Source: Triplophysa rosa (Eukaryota; Chordata; Actinopteri; Cypriniformes; Nemacheilidae). From it: DNA of 64,000 bases. Of this stretch, positions 32,851-45,860 are shown one piece after another. The stretch covers positions 28,311,642-28,375,641 of the forward strand of contig NC_079891.1 of NCBI RefSeq assembly GCF_024868665.1, given 5' to 3'. Positions within the stretch are counted from its first letter, which is position 1. The number at the start of each line of letters is the position of its first letter. Below the pieces are notes generated by a model that saw nothing but the letters and a program-made list of their open reading frames with translations, was not told where the DNA came from and made no database searches. The translations under genes were made by a program, and so were the position numbers.

Positions 32851-35192
32851 GCAGACAAACTCTTGACTTGTTCCTCTAAACAACATAATGATTTCAGTTT
32901 AGTGTCTTACATCCATTTCAGCTGAACAGTGAACACAGATCAGTCTTGTCTCGTTTCATTTGGCTTTTAGTTTAGTCCACACTTTGGTGTTGTTGTTGTT
33001 TTATTTGGCATTTGCATCTGGTTTTTACTGCTGTTTATTCACACTGTACTATATCCAATTTACGACAAGTACACCTGAGCTGCAATAAACCCTGTTTGAC
33101 AATATAAAGTTTACTATTTGCCTTGGCAGTGGAAAACTAATATATTGCAGACAGGAAACAGCAGTATATTATGGTATTATTAGAAAAACATGTAACGCTT
33201 CAGCTGTCTTAGTGGCTCGAATCTCAACTTTACATTTCGCAAAGGAGAAAAGAGTAGCGTTAAAATATCTCTGCATTATTTCATTTATTTCTTATGCTCT
33301 GTTATTTTATTCGCCTCTATCTCTGCATACCTCTCTCTCGTATCGCTCCATCTGAAGTCCGGCGGCCACCGGAGTGTCTTTCCCACCCAGTACAGTGGTC
33401 AATGTCAACCAATACATGATCAATAAGGACATGTAGCTCTCTGTTTACACAAACTCTCTCTCTCTCTCTCTCTCTCTCCCCCGCACACACATTTGATATG
33501 TTTACAGCGTGTTTGTTTCCTTGAGTTACAGTATGTTTACAGTCTGTGTGTTTCCTTAAATTACAGTATCGGTATCTTTAATACAGACTTTTTAGTCTTA
33601 GTTAAGCTGTATGGTTTGACCTTTCTTTCCAGCTTCCTTATTCTCTTTCTTTCTCTTTCTCTCTCTCGCTCTCGCTCTCTCTCTCTTAGGAAGTGGTCAT
33701 TTACATATGGCCTAATTCTGAACAGAAAAAAGAAGTTTAATGACGCTGAATGTTCATTTATCTCTCCTGGGCTGGAATAAAGGAAAGAAAAAATAGAGAC
33801 AGAATCTTTTGGCATTAATTATGGATGGTAATATTGTAAATGCCTTTTTTAATACAATGCCGAAGCAAACATTCGAGCATCATTTGAACACTTTATAGCA
33901 GCTAGAGCTGTACAGTGGAGTCGATTTGTATCTGTGCATTTACATTTCTGAAACTGTATCAATTGCCATATTTTTGCTTAAATGTAAGCATAAAGGTCTG
34001 GTTTTAATATAAGCACACATTAACGCAGCATCGCACAAAAATATAATAACACCCAGTGGTTCGTCCTAAATATGTGCGCATATGACGGAGGCAGTGGTTT
34101 ATTTATTCCTAAATCGCAGCTGCTGCTCAGGCTGCAGGTAGAAATGTGAGAATTCGATTCTCTAAAGGCACAAAGGACGTTCTCGCCCCACAAACGCCGG
34201 ACGAGCGCATCCGTGGCCTCCACGTCAACACTTAATACACTCGGCACTCGAGGCAGTGGTTAGTGATTTAAAAAGCTCAAGAGGACGTGGACGGGCTCAC
34301 CTGTTTCTCTGGCTTTTTGTAGATGAGGATGTACTTGACTTAATAGTTACAGTGTGGCTTACAGGAAATGTGATTGTGGTATTCACTCCAGAACAGCTCT
34401 CTATAATTCAATAGAACTGAATAAAACTGAACTTCAAAGAGAGAGAGGAGGGGGAGAGAGAATTATTTTTGCTTAGAGGAAGTTTTAATGGGTTTGCATG
34501 TTATGTTCTAAAAGAGTCTAACTGTCAGCCTTGGCTCCATTAAAAACATTTTCTCTTCATAAAGAATCAAATGATGAAAAGAGGAACAGCAGGCGAAAAT
34601 TTAGGAGGGAATTTTTTCATCGCTCGCTTTCAAACAGCCACACAGCTCCAACACCTGCTAGCGAAAACGCACACACAAACAAACCGACGCGGAACGCCAT
34701 TCTTTCTCCGTCCAGCTGCCGGGATGTTGCCGACTCTTAAATTTTCCTCACTGTTGTAAACACATTAATTAAAGACGTTAATTGATTAGGAAATAAAGCC
34801 TCGTTAAAAATGAACTTTGTTATCATTCCACCCTGCTGAGTGTCCACTGAGCGACTCACTCTTTCTACTGCCAGAGCTCACGCTGCGTGGGGGTGTGTAA
34901 GAGCTTTCTACCTGCTGAGCTCAGAGACTTTCAGTCTTTTGCTCTTCTCCTGGCCTGCACTTTTTCATAATTGACTTTCTGTGACAATTTGGTTCATTTG
35001 GTGAGTGGTGTAGCATTTAGGCATGGGAGGAATGACACATCTCTGCCTTTGTTTGTTGCCACAGAACAGCAGTTTGGCCTTTTAGGCGATTTTTTTTTTA
35101 ATATTGTAAATTTAAAAAGTTGAAAAACATCATTTTCATTAGCATTTTCCACTGTGTTTAGTTGTGTTTATTTTTTTGCAGGTGTGCCATTA
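32851..35192. other. Unassigned DNA with CT runs
   Basis: No gene is recognised. CT microsatellites lie at about 33455-33480 and 33646-33687. 34500-34760 and 34830-35000 are repeat-free with balanced composition and might be conserved non-coding DNA. Open frames through 33493-33815 are driven by the CT run. Confidence 0.4.
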
Positions 35193-35490
35193 TAGTGATA
35201 ATTCATCCAAAATAATAATTCTGTCATTTTCTGACCCTCACGTCATTTCAAACCTTTCTGTATTCTGCAAAACACAAAAGAGGATATTTTGAATAATGTT
35301 GGTAAGAGAAAACCGTTGGTTCCCAATTCATTGGTATTGTGTCCATACAATAGAAGTCAATGGGGATCAATATGGCTACCGGCATTCTTCAAAATATCTT
35401 CTTTTGTGTTTTGCAAAAGAAAGTCATACAGGTAAAAAATTAGAGGGTAAATGATAAAATAATTTTTTATTTTGCGTGAACTATAACTGC
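35193..35490. mobile_element. MITE, AGGGATAGTTCACCC family (diverged)
   Basis: Ends TAGTGATAATTCATCC and GCGTGAACTATAACTGC are diverged family ends. The body has AACACAAAAGAGGATATTTT and its inverted partner AAAATATCTTCTTTTGTGTT, giving a foldback. Confidence 0.65.
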
Positions 35491-36146
35491 TTTTTTTGGA
35501 GAGCTAATCCCAGTGAAATGGCTTCTTTGCTATTCCTTCCTGTGTTGATGTATTCCCCTAAAATAGAAACTTACCTTCGATCAAATGAAAGAGCTATTTC
35601 TATTTCTATTTTCATTTTTCTATTTTATAGCCAGTAGCGTTTAGTTTGCGTCAGTGAACCATGATATGTTACTTTTTGCTATAGGCAGGTGTTATTTGGG
35701 TAGGCACTTCTTGACCTGGGAAACATTTTATTGGACAAATCCTTTGTTGGGCAATTTGCCCCGTCCCTCAATAACAGAGTCAGTGCAAAGCTTGCATTAC
35801 TTTGTGACAGGTGCACAATACAAGTTGTGCTGAAATGTGCTGCACAACTGTTAAAGGAATGTTTTGGTTTTATTCAAGCTCTGTCAACAAATTGTGCGCT
35901 GCTACTGTATGCTGTCGACAACTACAGAAAAGAATTTTAACTTGAGTTTGTCATAACAAACCGCCAAGTATTGTATTTAGCACTTAAAGACCCAATCAAT
36001 ATGTCTAAAGACATTTCTGTCCTGTTCATGTATTTTCCGTTTTAACAAAGTTTGTGGAGAACACATCCAGAGACATAGCTGTAAAGTTTCCCTCTTTTTT
36101 TATATTGCTGGTGTTTGTGTTTGCTCTCAGAAAACAGCCAACCAGG
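35491..36146. other. Unassigned DNA
   Basis: No gene or repeat recognised. A 69-codon open frame at 35731-35940 has no motif I know. Confidence 0.4.
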
Positions 36147-37295
36147 GGTGCGTTTCCCGAACAACGACATAACTCGCTGGTTAACCACCATGGATCGATG
36201 GATCATTGGGGAAATTAACGATGTAGTTATGACTGTTTCCCGAAACCGTAGTAACTCTGTTGGAGATCAATCGTTTGAACCAAGTTGATTCAGCAATCTA
36301 GTTGATGACGCCATACAGGTGGTGGAGTAATGACGTGTACTAATAAATACGTTCAGATCGAATTAATGTCAAATTCTTGCTGTAAATAACATGCATTGAA
36401 TTTAACGGCGACTTTAGTTATCGTATTTAGTTATCTGTTGTTTTATTTCACGATATTTCATTCATTCATAAGTTTCCTCCTACGTCACTCCGCCCAGGGA
36501 TTCCCCAGGGTCCTAGTGCACGTTAGGGATGGGTCGTTCTTGAACGATTCGTTCATTTTGAACGAATCTTTAATGTGACTCGAGAAGAACGAGTCGTCGT
36601 AGGGAGTGATTCGTTCAGCCGCGCATGCGCATTGCGCAACATTCTATGGGTCCTGTACTGGAATTCAAGAAGAACGAACGATTCAAACCCGAAGACTCGA
36701 GAGGTGAACTAATCAATTCTCTTTCCGGCTCTGACTGCATTGGTTTAGCTTACGACGCTGTCACGTGATGAACGAAGGAGTCAAACCCGAGGACTTGTCA
36801 GATAAGAGGTGTGGTGAGCTAATCATAGACTAAAGACCCAGGTAAACAATGAATTAATCTTTTCTGTTTCTTATAGCATTATAGTTTTGTATTGTTTGTA
36901 ATGTGATCAACGTTTGCATAATGAACGAAATGAACGATATGACTCGAAAAAAGATTAGTTCATTTTGCTGAACGAGACTCAAAGATCCGAGTCAGTAAAA
37001 TGATCCGAACTTCCCATCACTAGTGCACGTACGTTCGAGCGCATGCGCACTTTAAAAAAACAGCAATTAAACTAAAAGATGTAAAATTTAATTTGTTTGT
37101 ATTTCGAATTATGGATATAGAATGCACTGCATGTTGCTTGCTTAGTTTGCTCAAAGGCATGAGGCTTGTAATTCTACATGTCATAATTAAAAGGAACTAT
37201 GCTTCTAACCACAGCTCTAGACCTGCAGTTCCAACCACGCAACTTTGCGACGCTGTTTGCGATTGATCGTTGGAACGATGGTTTCGGGAAACACT
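36147..37295. mobile_element. TIR element with GTTTCCCGAA ends, holding a nested hAT
   Basis: The left end GGTGCGTTTCCCGAACAACG and the reverse complement of the right end, AGTGTTTCCCGAAACCATCG, are inverted. A second GTTTCCCGAAACC occurs internally near 36234. A 499-bp hAT element is inserted at 36524-37022. The outer element has no transposase frame and its target duplication is not clear. Confidence 0.6.
36524..37022. mobile_element. hAT-type MITE with 8-bp target duplication
   Basis: The element begins TAGGGATGGG and ends CCCATCACTA, between exact copies of GTGCACGT at 36516-36523 and 37023-37030. Subterminal GAACGA/TCGTTC words are dense (for example GAACGATTCGTTCATTTTGA). No transposase frame is present. 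Confidence 0.85.
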
Positions 37296-37665
37296 TAAAT
37301 CGTGGAACTATGCTGGAATGGAGATGTTTAAGCCAGAAGCTACCAAAGGTTTAAAGGACCATGTGGTTATGTAGTCCGTGTCCCACATATCAATGTGGTG
37401 GGTGGAAATACATCCAGGAAGAGGTGAGCATGTCTGTTCCATGACTGGATTTAAGAGATGATGAGCAGGCTGGTTATAGTGATGTAAAGAGTGTAATGCA
37501 GGGTGAGAGAAGTGGTTGTGTTGACACACTGTTACAGGAGCCTGATGTGGAGATGATGACCGTTAGTCGGATGTGTCAAGTTTTTCTGAAGTATAGGAGA
37601 AACTTATTGACTCTGTGTGAATGAGACTGATGTTCTTTTTAGCAAAAGCAAACGGAAACAAGTAG
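37296..37665. other. Unassigned DNA
   Basis: Nothing recognised beyond repeat-free sequence. Confidence 0.4.
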
Positions 37666-37922
37666 TAGGGATGTAACAATATTATCGATATCGTGTTATC
37701 GGAATAGCAAAATTGTCTCAACATTATCGTGGTCTGACACATCTCATACTATACAGTAACTCATAGCTCTAAGCAACAGATTAGAGGATAAAGAAAAGAG
37801 GATGCTTATGGCACATTTCCAAGTCATCATTTGTCATTTAAAATACCGCAATAAATATTGTACCGTGAAATTTATACCGAGATATTATCGTGCAGTGAGA
37901 TTTTGATATTGTTATATCTCTA
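37666..37922. mobile_element. Diverged hAT-like MITE
   Basis: TAGGGATGTAACAATATTATCG-type left end and GATATTGTTATATCTCTA right end are imperfect inverted repeats, and internal ATTATCG/CGATA words recur. The flanking 8-mers (ACAAGTAG / CAAAATAC) do not match well, so it is older than the other hAT copies. Confidence 0.55.
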
Positions 37923-38050
37923 CAAAATACTCTATAAGATCAAAAAACAAAAAAGCAATTTAAAGTGTTAACATTTTTTTCTTACAAACATGTGACTAAA
38001 TGCGTTTACGTGCACAAAAATGGTTGTGTTTTTGCATTGCACAGTTTAAA

Positions 38051-38059
<9 letters not shown>

Positions 38060-38091
<32 letters not shown>
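38060..38091. repeat. (AT)n microsatellite
   Basis: A TA run of about 16 units. Confidence 0.95.
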
Positions 38092-38094
<3 letters not shown>

Positions 38095-38263
38095 TGTATA
38101 CCTGTCAAAAACATTGTATATTTCAATGTTTGAAATGACCTAATATTAAACATATTAATTTCTTTCATTAGAAAACGTCATTTTTTAAAACTATTTTTGT
38201 AATGAATTACTTGGAAAAAAATAATGAAAGCAACATAGTTGGAAATTCCTTCAATAATGTTTA

Positions 38264-38332
38264 AAAAGCTTCACCCAAAAATAAAAAATGTGTTTACTCA
38301 CCCTTTAGTTGTTCCAAATCTGTATAAAAAGT
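38264..38332. repeat. MITE fragment, AGGGATAGTTCACCC family
   Basis: Only one end remains (AGCTTCACCCAAAAATAAAA, then TTTACTCACCCTTTAGTTGT). The other end is missing. Confidence 0.6.
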
Positions 38333-40834
38333 AGGAAAATTAGTGTAGCTGTTTGCTGGAGTTTGCAATGTATGTGGCCATGTGAATGTTTTTAAAGCAA
38401 TTATGCATGTATATAAATTCATGTATACAGACAAGAAAAAGAGTTTCTGGTATAAAATTTAGTTTTGCTAAACATAGTAATGTTACACTTTGACTTTATA
38501 TATCTGTAAGTTTTTAATTTTCCATATTTATGTCAATTTTATGCATATCGATTTATACCATCTATACTGGGGTCACCTGTAAGCTGTTAACACTGTGCAA
38601 GCAAGCGCTGATATTGTGTCTAACACACCGCTTTCTCACAATAAGCTGCATTCCGCTGTCCGTGAAAATGAACTGACAGATCAGACAAACATGAGCCGTC
38701 ATAAAGGAGAAGCAAGTTAAAGACCAAATAAATACTCTGCGGCTTTAATTCTTAACTTTGGCTTTGTGGTTTCTCTGTTTCTTTTCTTTTGTTCTTATGC
38801 CACCGATTCCCTTTCTGATGGAGATTTTACTTAGAGGATCTCCAGTCGTAAATGGGCTCAGAGACAGAAGCAAATGAGCTCTGGTTTCAGAGCTCATTAA
38901 TTTAAAATGGAATACTTTTCCTGCGAGTTGGAGTAGTTTTTCTGCAAGAAACCCACAGTGATCAGAGTAATGAGGTTTACTGGGGATTGTGGTGGAAGCC
39001 TTTTCAGTCAAAGCTGTTATATTAGTGCAGGTGTAGCATTGTTTTTTTCCGTACTGCTTTGTGGTTGAAAATCTTGTCTAACAATATGTAAAAGCAAGGC
39101 GTTTAATGGCAACATCGTGGGCTGAATTTGCCATGTTCGCTTTGTTTTAGGTTGCAGATATTTGAGCTGGCGCATTGATTCCTCTCAATCAGAGGAAATG
39201 ATTCTAATGAGAGCGGACTGGAGTTGTACTGTGGATTTGTACCACTAATAGAAAAACAGAGGACATCTGTTTTGTCCAGCATTGTTAGAATTCTCGACTT
39301 TTTCAAGGGATAGCACAATCAGTTAAGCGGTTCACCTGAGTGAAATTCTCAGAGGGCAGAGCTGCAAGGTTGGACAGATTTTATACCTCATATAGCACAA
39401 GAAATAAAGTGTGCCGCTCTGCTATAACTCCTGATTCTCTCTTGGATCATAAGGAGATCACCTCTGATTATGCATTATCTATGCAGTGTAATAAAATCTC
39501 CTTTTGGCATTTTAATGCAAAAATTCTACAGGAGAAAATAAGCTATGACAGTGAGAAATATGCATATATAGGTGTTTTGTCTGCAGGATCTCATTAAACG
39601 TGAAGTATCCAAATGAATATAAAGAATCAGTAGAATGACATTTCTGCAGTCAAGGGCAAAAAGCTGTCGAAGAGTGTGCTTGTTTTTCCGACCGCTCTCG
39701 CCGAAGAAGCATCAGCTAAGCTGTGGATTGGAACGCGTAGTGAAATGGGTCGCAGTTGGGGCATGTTTCACCCACGTTCAAGACACTGATAGGCCAACAA
39801 CATTTTTCTTTAATTTGGAATGCGGCAGTAGTCGGGAGAAGCAGATGCTGTGCCTGAAGAATAATGAAGGTGTTGTCATCTCCATCTGCTGTGCACAAGC
39901 TTGCTGTTGAATATTATTTTGACCTGTATACTGTTGATGAATCAGACCAACAATACAGAGTTGCAATGTTCCAGCAAATCTCAAAGCTAACTCATGTTCA
40001 ACATAAATATTTAAATCCGCTCGGAAAAGTGTTGTCTCTGGTGTTGTCTCTGGTCTGGATGTGTTTGCCCCTGAGTGTTAAAAACATTTTCTGAACATAC
40101 TGTAGTTCGAAATTACTGGTATGAAAAACATGTTCTGTATAGATGTAATTTAGCCATTGGGATGCCAATGACTCACAAGATCTCACGCAGATGACATTTT
40201 TGGAGACCTATAGCTTGCTCCTCATACTTTTTGTTCCACATTGTGAATCAGGCTACATCATATTGTATAAGATTGACATATCCCTCGTAATACAATGAGA
40301 AGGTGTTTGAGAAAGCCAGACAAAGCTTTTTGACGCACCTATGGGATTGGGAAGGGTTTAATTTCATTAAGTGTTGCGTAGTGAATTTTTATGAATATGA
40401 AGCATTGGCCATCTTTAAGAATATTACATCCACTGTATATACCTACCTACTTTATAGACATTTAGACGTTTTAGGGAAACTGAGATATCACAAAAAGGCT
40501 TGTAGATATTTTTCATAGCCGGGGCTATGATGGCAGGTGGCTCAGCATCAGGAAACGCGAAAGCATTTACCAGTTTAATAGAAATGACACTTATTCTATC
40601 TGTGTAGACATGCTGCACCTTCTGTTATTTTGGGGTTGCAGGATGTCAGGAATTGGGTAGCTTTGTACCCATTCAGAAAAGGTCTTCAACGTTATACCCT
40701 GGTGATAAAATAGCTCCTATCATCCTTTGCTGATTTGCTGCTCTAACTGGCATCTTAAAGGCTGGGGAGATCAGTCTGTTGGCTGGTATGGGTCACATTT
40801 GAGTTAACCATCTTAAACCTGCTTATTCTTGTTA
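38333..40834. other. Unassigned, mostly unique DNA
   Basis: No gene is recognised. The stretch is AT-rich but has no strong repeats. 38600-39000 and 39640-39960 have balanced composition. Short open frames (for example 39635-39910) show no known domain and lack supporting splice context. Confidence 0.4.
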
Positions 40835-41243
40835 AAAGGAACAGTTCGCCCAAAAATACAAATTCAATCTTTATTTACTCACCCTCAGGTTGTGCCAAAT
40901 CTGTATAAATGTCTTTGTTCTGATGAACATAGAGAAAGATTTTTGGACGAATGCTTGTAAGTAACCAAACAGTTCTTGGCCACCATTCAATACCATAGTA
41001 GGACAAATTTCTTTGTAAATTTCTTTGTTCTGCTGAACACAAAAGAAGATATTTTGAAGAATGTAGGAAAGCAAACAGTTCTGGGGCACTTTTAATTACA
41101 ATGGTGGTCAAGAACTGTTTGGTTACTTACAAGCATTCTTCCAAAAATCTTTCTCTGTGTTCATCAGAACAAAGAAATTTATGCAGGATTGGAACAACTC
41201 AAGGGTGAGTAAATGATGACATTTTGGGTGAACTTTCCCTTTA
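40835..41243. mobile_element. MITE, AGGGATAGTTCACCC family (long foldback copy)
   Basis: Ends AGGAACAGTTCGCCC and GGGTGAACTTTCCCT are inverted. The inner arms are inverted copies: TGCTTGTAAGTAACCAAACA on the left and TGTTTGGTTACTTACAAGCA on the right. The whole 409-bp copy could form one hairpin. Confidence 0.75.
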
Positions 41244-43332
41244 AGTAGTTTGTTTAAGCAGGAAAAACCAGATGAAAAGTGGCAAACAGATACACATACT
41301 AAAGAGCGTCCAAGCAGCGGTTTTCTATCTAATAACATGGCAGACCAAAACACATGCTTCGGTTGTTAAATGGGAGGTGTGAATTGGGACTAGGTGATGT
41401 TTTCACATTAGTGTGATTTATTAATGGTCCCAAATACAAGTTCATTAGAAATAAAATAAATGTACTTTCCTTAAACTTTCTGTATAGCCAAGCAAAGTTG
41501 GCTGTGATGCTGTTGAGAAAAGCAAAGATCAATGAAAGCTGGTCTGCCGAGACCGCAGTGACTCTGAGGAAACTGATATGTTTTACCCTGAACTAATAGC
41601 TCAAAAAATGCCTGAATATATAATAAATATGACTCTCTGGATTTCATGTTTACATTTTTTTATTTAGTCCAGAAGGTACAGTAGGCAGATACGGAAGCAT
41701 CTGGTGAAACGTAATGCACTTTGTTATTGGCAAAAGATAAACATGATATTTCACATCAATGCCCTTTAGATGGAATATAGGGACAAGGAAACAGAATTAG
41801 TGAGCTCTGTGTGTGTGTGTGGATCTAAAGATGGAAACGTGGGCTTGCTCTATATCGCAATAATGAGCCTTCGTGTTTTGAGGTCTTAATGTTAAGTACA
41901 GGTTCTCAGTATAGTGGGGTCAAACCATTTCCCCAACGCATTTTAGTCTTGCGTCTAAAAGACCAGCTTGGAAGTGAACGTCATTGACATAAAATGTCTG
42001 TTTGTTCTTGGTTTAAGCCAGGATTTTTAAACAGACACTTATGTTTATGCAAAGAATAAAATGCTAATTTAGTTAGCCATATCAACAGTGAAATCTCCAA
42101 TCATTTCATTAGCATACAGAAAAGAAAAGGTCGGAAAGAAACACTGTTCCTGCCATTTAAGAAAAACGTAACGTTTCCGTTTTTACGCTGAAAAGAGAAG
42201 AATTGCCAAGTTGTTTGACTACGGGTGATCAAAACGATCCTGGCCACATTGTACGGGAAGAACGTGTCTTAATGGGATGGCAAACAATGTGAACATTGGG
42301 CTTCACAATTTGTTAATGAGATCCTACATGACAGAACCATCATTATAATCCAGATGAAGGCCGTGGCGGGGCTAAAGGCAGAATGGACAGCAGATTCTCT
42401 GAAAAGACGACGTCCAGACACAGACGCACACACTCAGTCAAAAACAGGCCAACTGGTTGTGATAAGAGAGCTAATTATATGTCAGGGACCTTAATGGCCA
42501 CTTGGCCCATTCATCTCTGTCTGTCAGTCTCCCTCTCTCGCTCTCTTATTCTGCATTTTCTTTTTTACCGCATTTGCTCAATAGTTTTAGATCATGCCAC
42601 TTCATAGTTATTATTGACACATCCGCTAACATTTTTCTCAATACAGGCTTTAAGAGATGTCTGTGGTGCTTAAATGTTTCTCCCAGAATGCATTCTGAGT
42701 CATTTCTATTAGCAGTTTCACAACGATTGCACATCATTGGCGATCATCAGAGAACGCTGTGTGTATGGATTGGGTTGTGGTTTCTCTTTGTGGACCCCAA
42801 AATGAGTTTTTTACTTAAACGTATCAGAGACGCATCGGAGACAATCAAACATCTGGTCTGGGTAAATGATTTTTAAATTAAGAATATAATACATGCTTGT
42901 TTGTAAGAAAGGTAATTGTTAAAATACAATTTTACCTGAGATGAGACACAAACAGTTGGTGCACATTAAACTTTCTTTCAATTTTCTTCTCGGGTTGTTA
43001 TACATGTAGGTGTTCTAAACCCCCACAAATGGATTTGCTCTAAACTTGAATTGTGAAATGTGTAATTTTGATGATTTTTTTATGTTAAAATACTGTCATC
43101 TTTTAACTTTGCAAACTTTAAAATGATTTGGATTTGAGTATTTGATGAGAAATGATTGAGCTCATATTGAAATTTTCAATAACTTTAGATTGCAGACTTG
43201 GCAAATCTGAGCTCATTTGGGCAAATTGTTGACATCTCTAAAAGAGACATTTGTAAGATTTGGTCTCTTTTTCTCAGGTGAAATATCAGAAGACTTAAGC
43301 AAAAGTTTTTGTTTGCTCTCCATCTCATTAAG
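41244..43332. other. Unassigned DNA with a candidate conserved patch
   Basis: No gene is recognised. 42230-42430 is repeat-free with balanced composition and words such as ATGGGATGGCAAACAATG and TTGTTAATGAGATCC; it might be conserved non-coding DNA. The rest is AT-rich. Confidence 0.4.
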
Positions 43333-44271
43333 AGTAGTTGATACTCAACTCGACATTTCCTCGAGGCCTCACGAAACACAGCAGTTCACCAGAATAATGG
43401 AATGCATAGTTGATATGAAAACTGGATGAGTCCTGGTCCTGTCAACATTGCACTGGTATCATCATTGGCGATCATCATTGATCATCATTGGTATCATCAT
43501 TGGCGATATTAACTTTAAAATCTTACTGACTACCTATAAGGGCTTACACGGTTTAGCTCCACAGTACCTGAGTGAGCTTCTACTACTTTACAGCCCTCAT
43601 GTTCACTACGCTCTTTGGGCTCTGGACATTAAATCTATCATCTACCTCTTTTATTTCTCTTTTTTGGTTTATTTAGCCTAGTTGTGCAAGCACTGTCGAG
43701 CTTGTAGAGATTCAGCAGTGGTGGCAGAGGAGAACTGGTTGCCCTGGCTGGGCCTGGGTTCTCCCGAGGTTTTTTTTCTCCACTGGAGTTTTGGGTTCCT
43801 TGCCACTGTTTGCACACTGGCTGCACTTATCTTGGTCACCGGGGGGCTGCTGACATCAGCTTTAGAATTTTGTACTTGGTTAATATTATTTTAAATGTAA
43901 CATTTTGCGTGAATTATTACTACCCCATATAGGAATTTTATTACCTGTGTTTCTCTTCTTTTATCTTCTGTTTCGGTCTCTCTCTCTGTGTGTGTGTGTG
44001 TGTGTGTCCGTCCGTGTGCATGTACAGTATGTGTGTTTTGGTGTGCGTTAGTGTGTATGTCAGTGCGTGTGTTATGTCGTTCTGCCTCGTGTGAGTGTGT
44101 GTGCACTGTATATTTTATGTGTCTTGTGTGAATGAGAGTGTATCTATTCACTCTTGATACCTTTTCTATTTTATACATTTAATGTATCGCTTATAGTTAA
44201 CATGTTTTCATGTACAGCTTTGTAACAATGAAAATGGTAAAAAGCGCTATATAAATAAAAGTTGAGTTGAG
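43333..44271 (+). mobile_element. L2-type LINE fragment, second copy, internally deleted
   Basis: It begins in the region equivalent to 6800 (GATACTCAACT...TTTCCTCGAGGCCTC), ends with the same tail (AAAGCGCTATATAAATAA, GTTGAGTTGAG), and carries a GT run at the matching 3' UTR position. Two internal deletions are seen: the part matching about 6897-7303 is missing, replaced by CATCATTGG-type filler (43455-43505), and so is the part matching about 7470-7985. The RT is therefore only vestigial (FKILLTTYKGLHGLAPQYLSEL is the longest recognisable piece). Confidence 0.8.
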
Positions 44272-45329
44272 GAAAATAAAAGAGATCTCATCTGTGATTT
44301 TTTGTTTTTATGGGAATACTCATTTGTTGCGCTTCTTGAAAAAAATACACTTCTCTAATCTTAACGCTTTATCAAGTGGAATATCTCAGCTGGTTTTGAG
44401 TTTCAGTGCTATGCATGCACAAAAGTTTATTTGATGCATTATTAAAATGAAAAAGTTGCACTGTTATCAGGTGTCAGCGGACCACCAACCACCTCCTCAC
44501 CCTTTGCTACACATGATGTAGCAGATCATTTAACATCACTCGTCTATATACCAAGAGCGAATGTTCTTCGTAGCCAAAGTTGTTCACCATTCGCAGGAAG
44601 GTCCATGCTGTCACTTTCCATATCAGTGTCTGTCTGTTAAAGAGCTGCTGAGCAGACAGTGATCAGAAAACCTTGCCCTGGCTGTACAGATCAATCAAAC
44701 CGCCCACATAATAGAAGCTCTATAGTCAAACTCTATAGTTGTCTAGACGGTCGCTTTCTGCACTTTAACCACTGAATAAAACCCCACCCCTTTTGTCAGC
44801 CTTCAAAGAAGGTTCCAAACCATAGGCGAGATGTTTTCAAGGTATTGTATAATCAAGGCAGAGTAAAGCCACTGACCTCTGTTTTTCCAAGTGCTCAAGA
44901 TTGCTTTTCTTTAGCAGAAAAGTGCAGCTGTTTTGTGGCTTTTGCAAGCTTACATAAACCATTAAACCCTCGTATAGGTCAGGCCTTGTTGTTATCCTGA
45001 AATTCCTGTAAGATTCACCTGGCAAGTCATCAAAACTTGGTGCTCCGTCCAAAGAGAATTGCTGTGGGCTTTTGCTCGCAGCGTCCTCGACTTTGGCAGG
45101 TCTGTGCGTGGTGACACGTGCTGGGGATCTGCCTGAAGTCTGTACTACACCATTGTTTGGAGCATGCACATTAACAAGTATGAAGCCTGACACCTGTCAC
45201 CAATTTTTCGGCTGGCCTGTTAGAATTCCAGCCTGTTTTCTGTACGACGGCAAAATATTAACTACAAATATAGCGGCCTCAGCGTTTATATGTTATATTT
45301 GTATTGCCATGGGGCAATGACTGTGACAG
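44272..45329. other. Unassigned DNA
   Basis: No gene is recognised. A minus-strand open frame of 118 codons (45193-44837) has no known motif. Composition is more balanced than the surroundings. Confidence 0.4.
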
Positions 45330-45860
45330 TGTTTTTTTGTAATTTAAAGGAGACATCAGATGAAAACCCCACTTTTTCTGTGTTTACGTGCTATAATCGG
45401 GTCCCCGGTGCATCTAGCAAACGTGAAAAATAAGAACCCAGTAAGTTTGTTTTGGTGTGCCTTTCCCTGCAAGCATGTGAGAAATCGAGCCGTTCAGATT
45501 TCGCTCCGATTGTGACGTCCAAAGCGGATTTTATTATAATGTTACCGCCCCTTAATCTACACAGTTCCACCCACCGCGCTCCGCCATTGTTGTTTTCACA
45601 AGCGACAGCGGTGTACATGACGCCATGGCTAAAGTTCGTGGACAACATGCAATGTAGTCGCTGCACAGAGTCCAAACCTAGGAAGAGACAGGAGTGGATT
45701 TATTTAATTTTTTATTGGAAATCCATCAGAAACCATAAGTAGAAACCTGCTTGTTTGCGGAGTGCTTTTTCAACCTGGGACAGTACAAGCAGGATTAGCT
45801 TCAAAGTTGTTCCTCAAGAGGGACCGAGACGACCCGAACGAGACAAAACTGCCGATGTAA
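45330..45860 (+). pseudogene. THAP-like transposon remnant
   Basis: Pieces in two frames resemble a THAP DNA-binding domain. One encodes KPRKRQEWIYLIFYW (45672-45716). The next frame has VCGVLF followed by GLASKLFLKRD (about 45756-45830), like the CSxHF...GF/LASKL region of THAP proteins. A splice-donor-like ATGTAAGTAA follows at about 45854-45863. The preceding non-coding part (45345-45570, with GTGCTATAATCGGGTCCCCG) resembles a dispersed fish element. Overall it looks like a decayed exon of a DNA transposon. The identification is tentative. Confidence 0.4.

Noticed and set aside
45452..45742. 96-codon frame as a host gene
   Set aside because: It overlaps a dispersed-repeat-like region and the THAP-like pieces lie in shifted frames; a transposon remnant is more likely.
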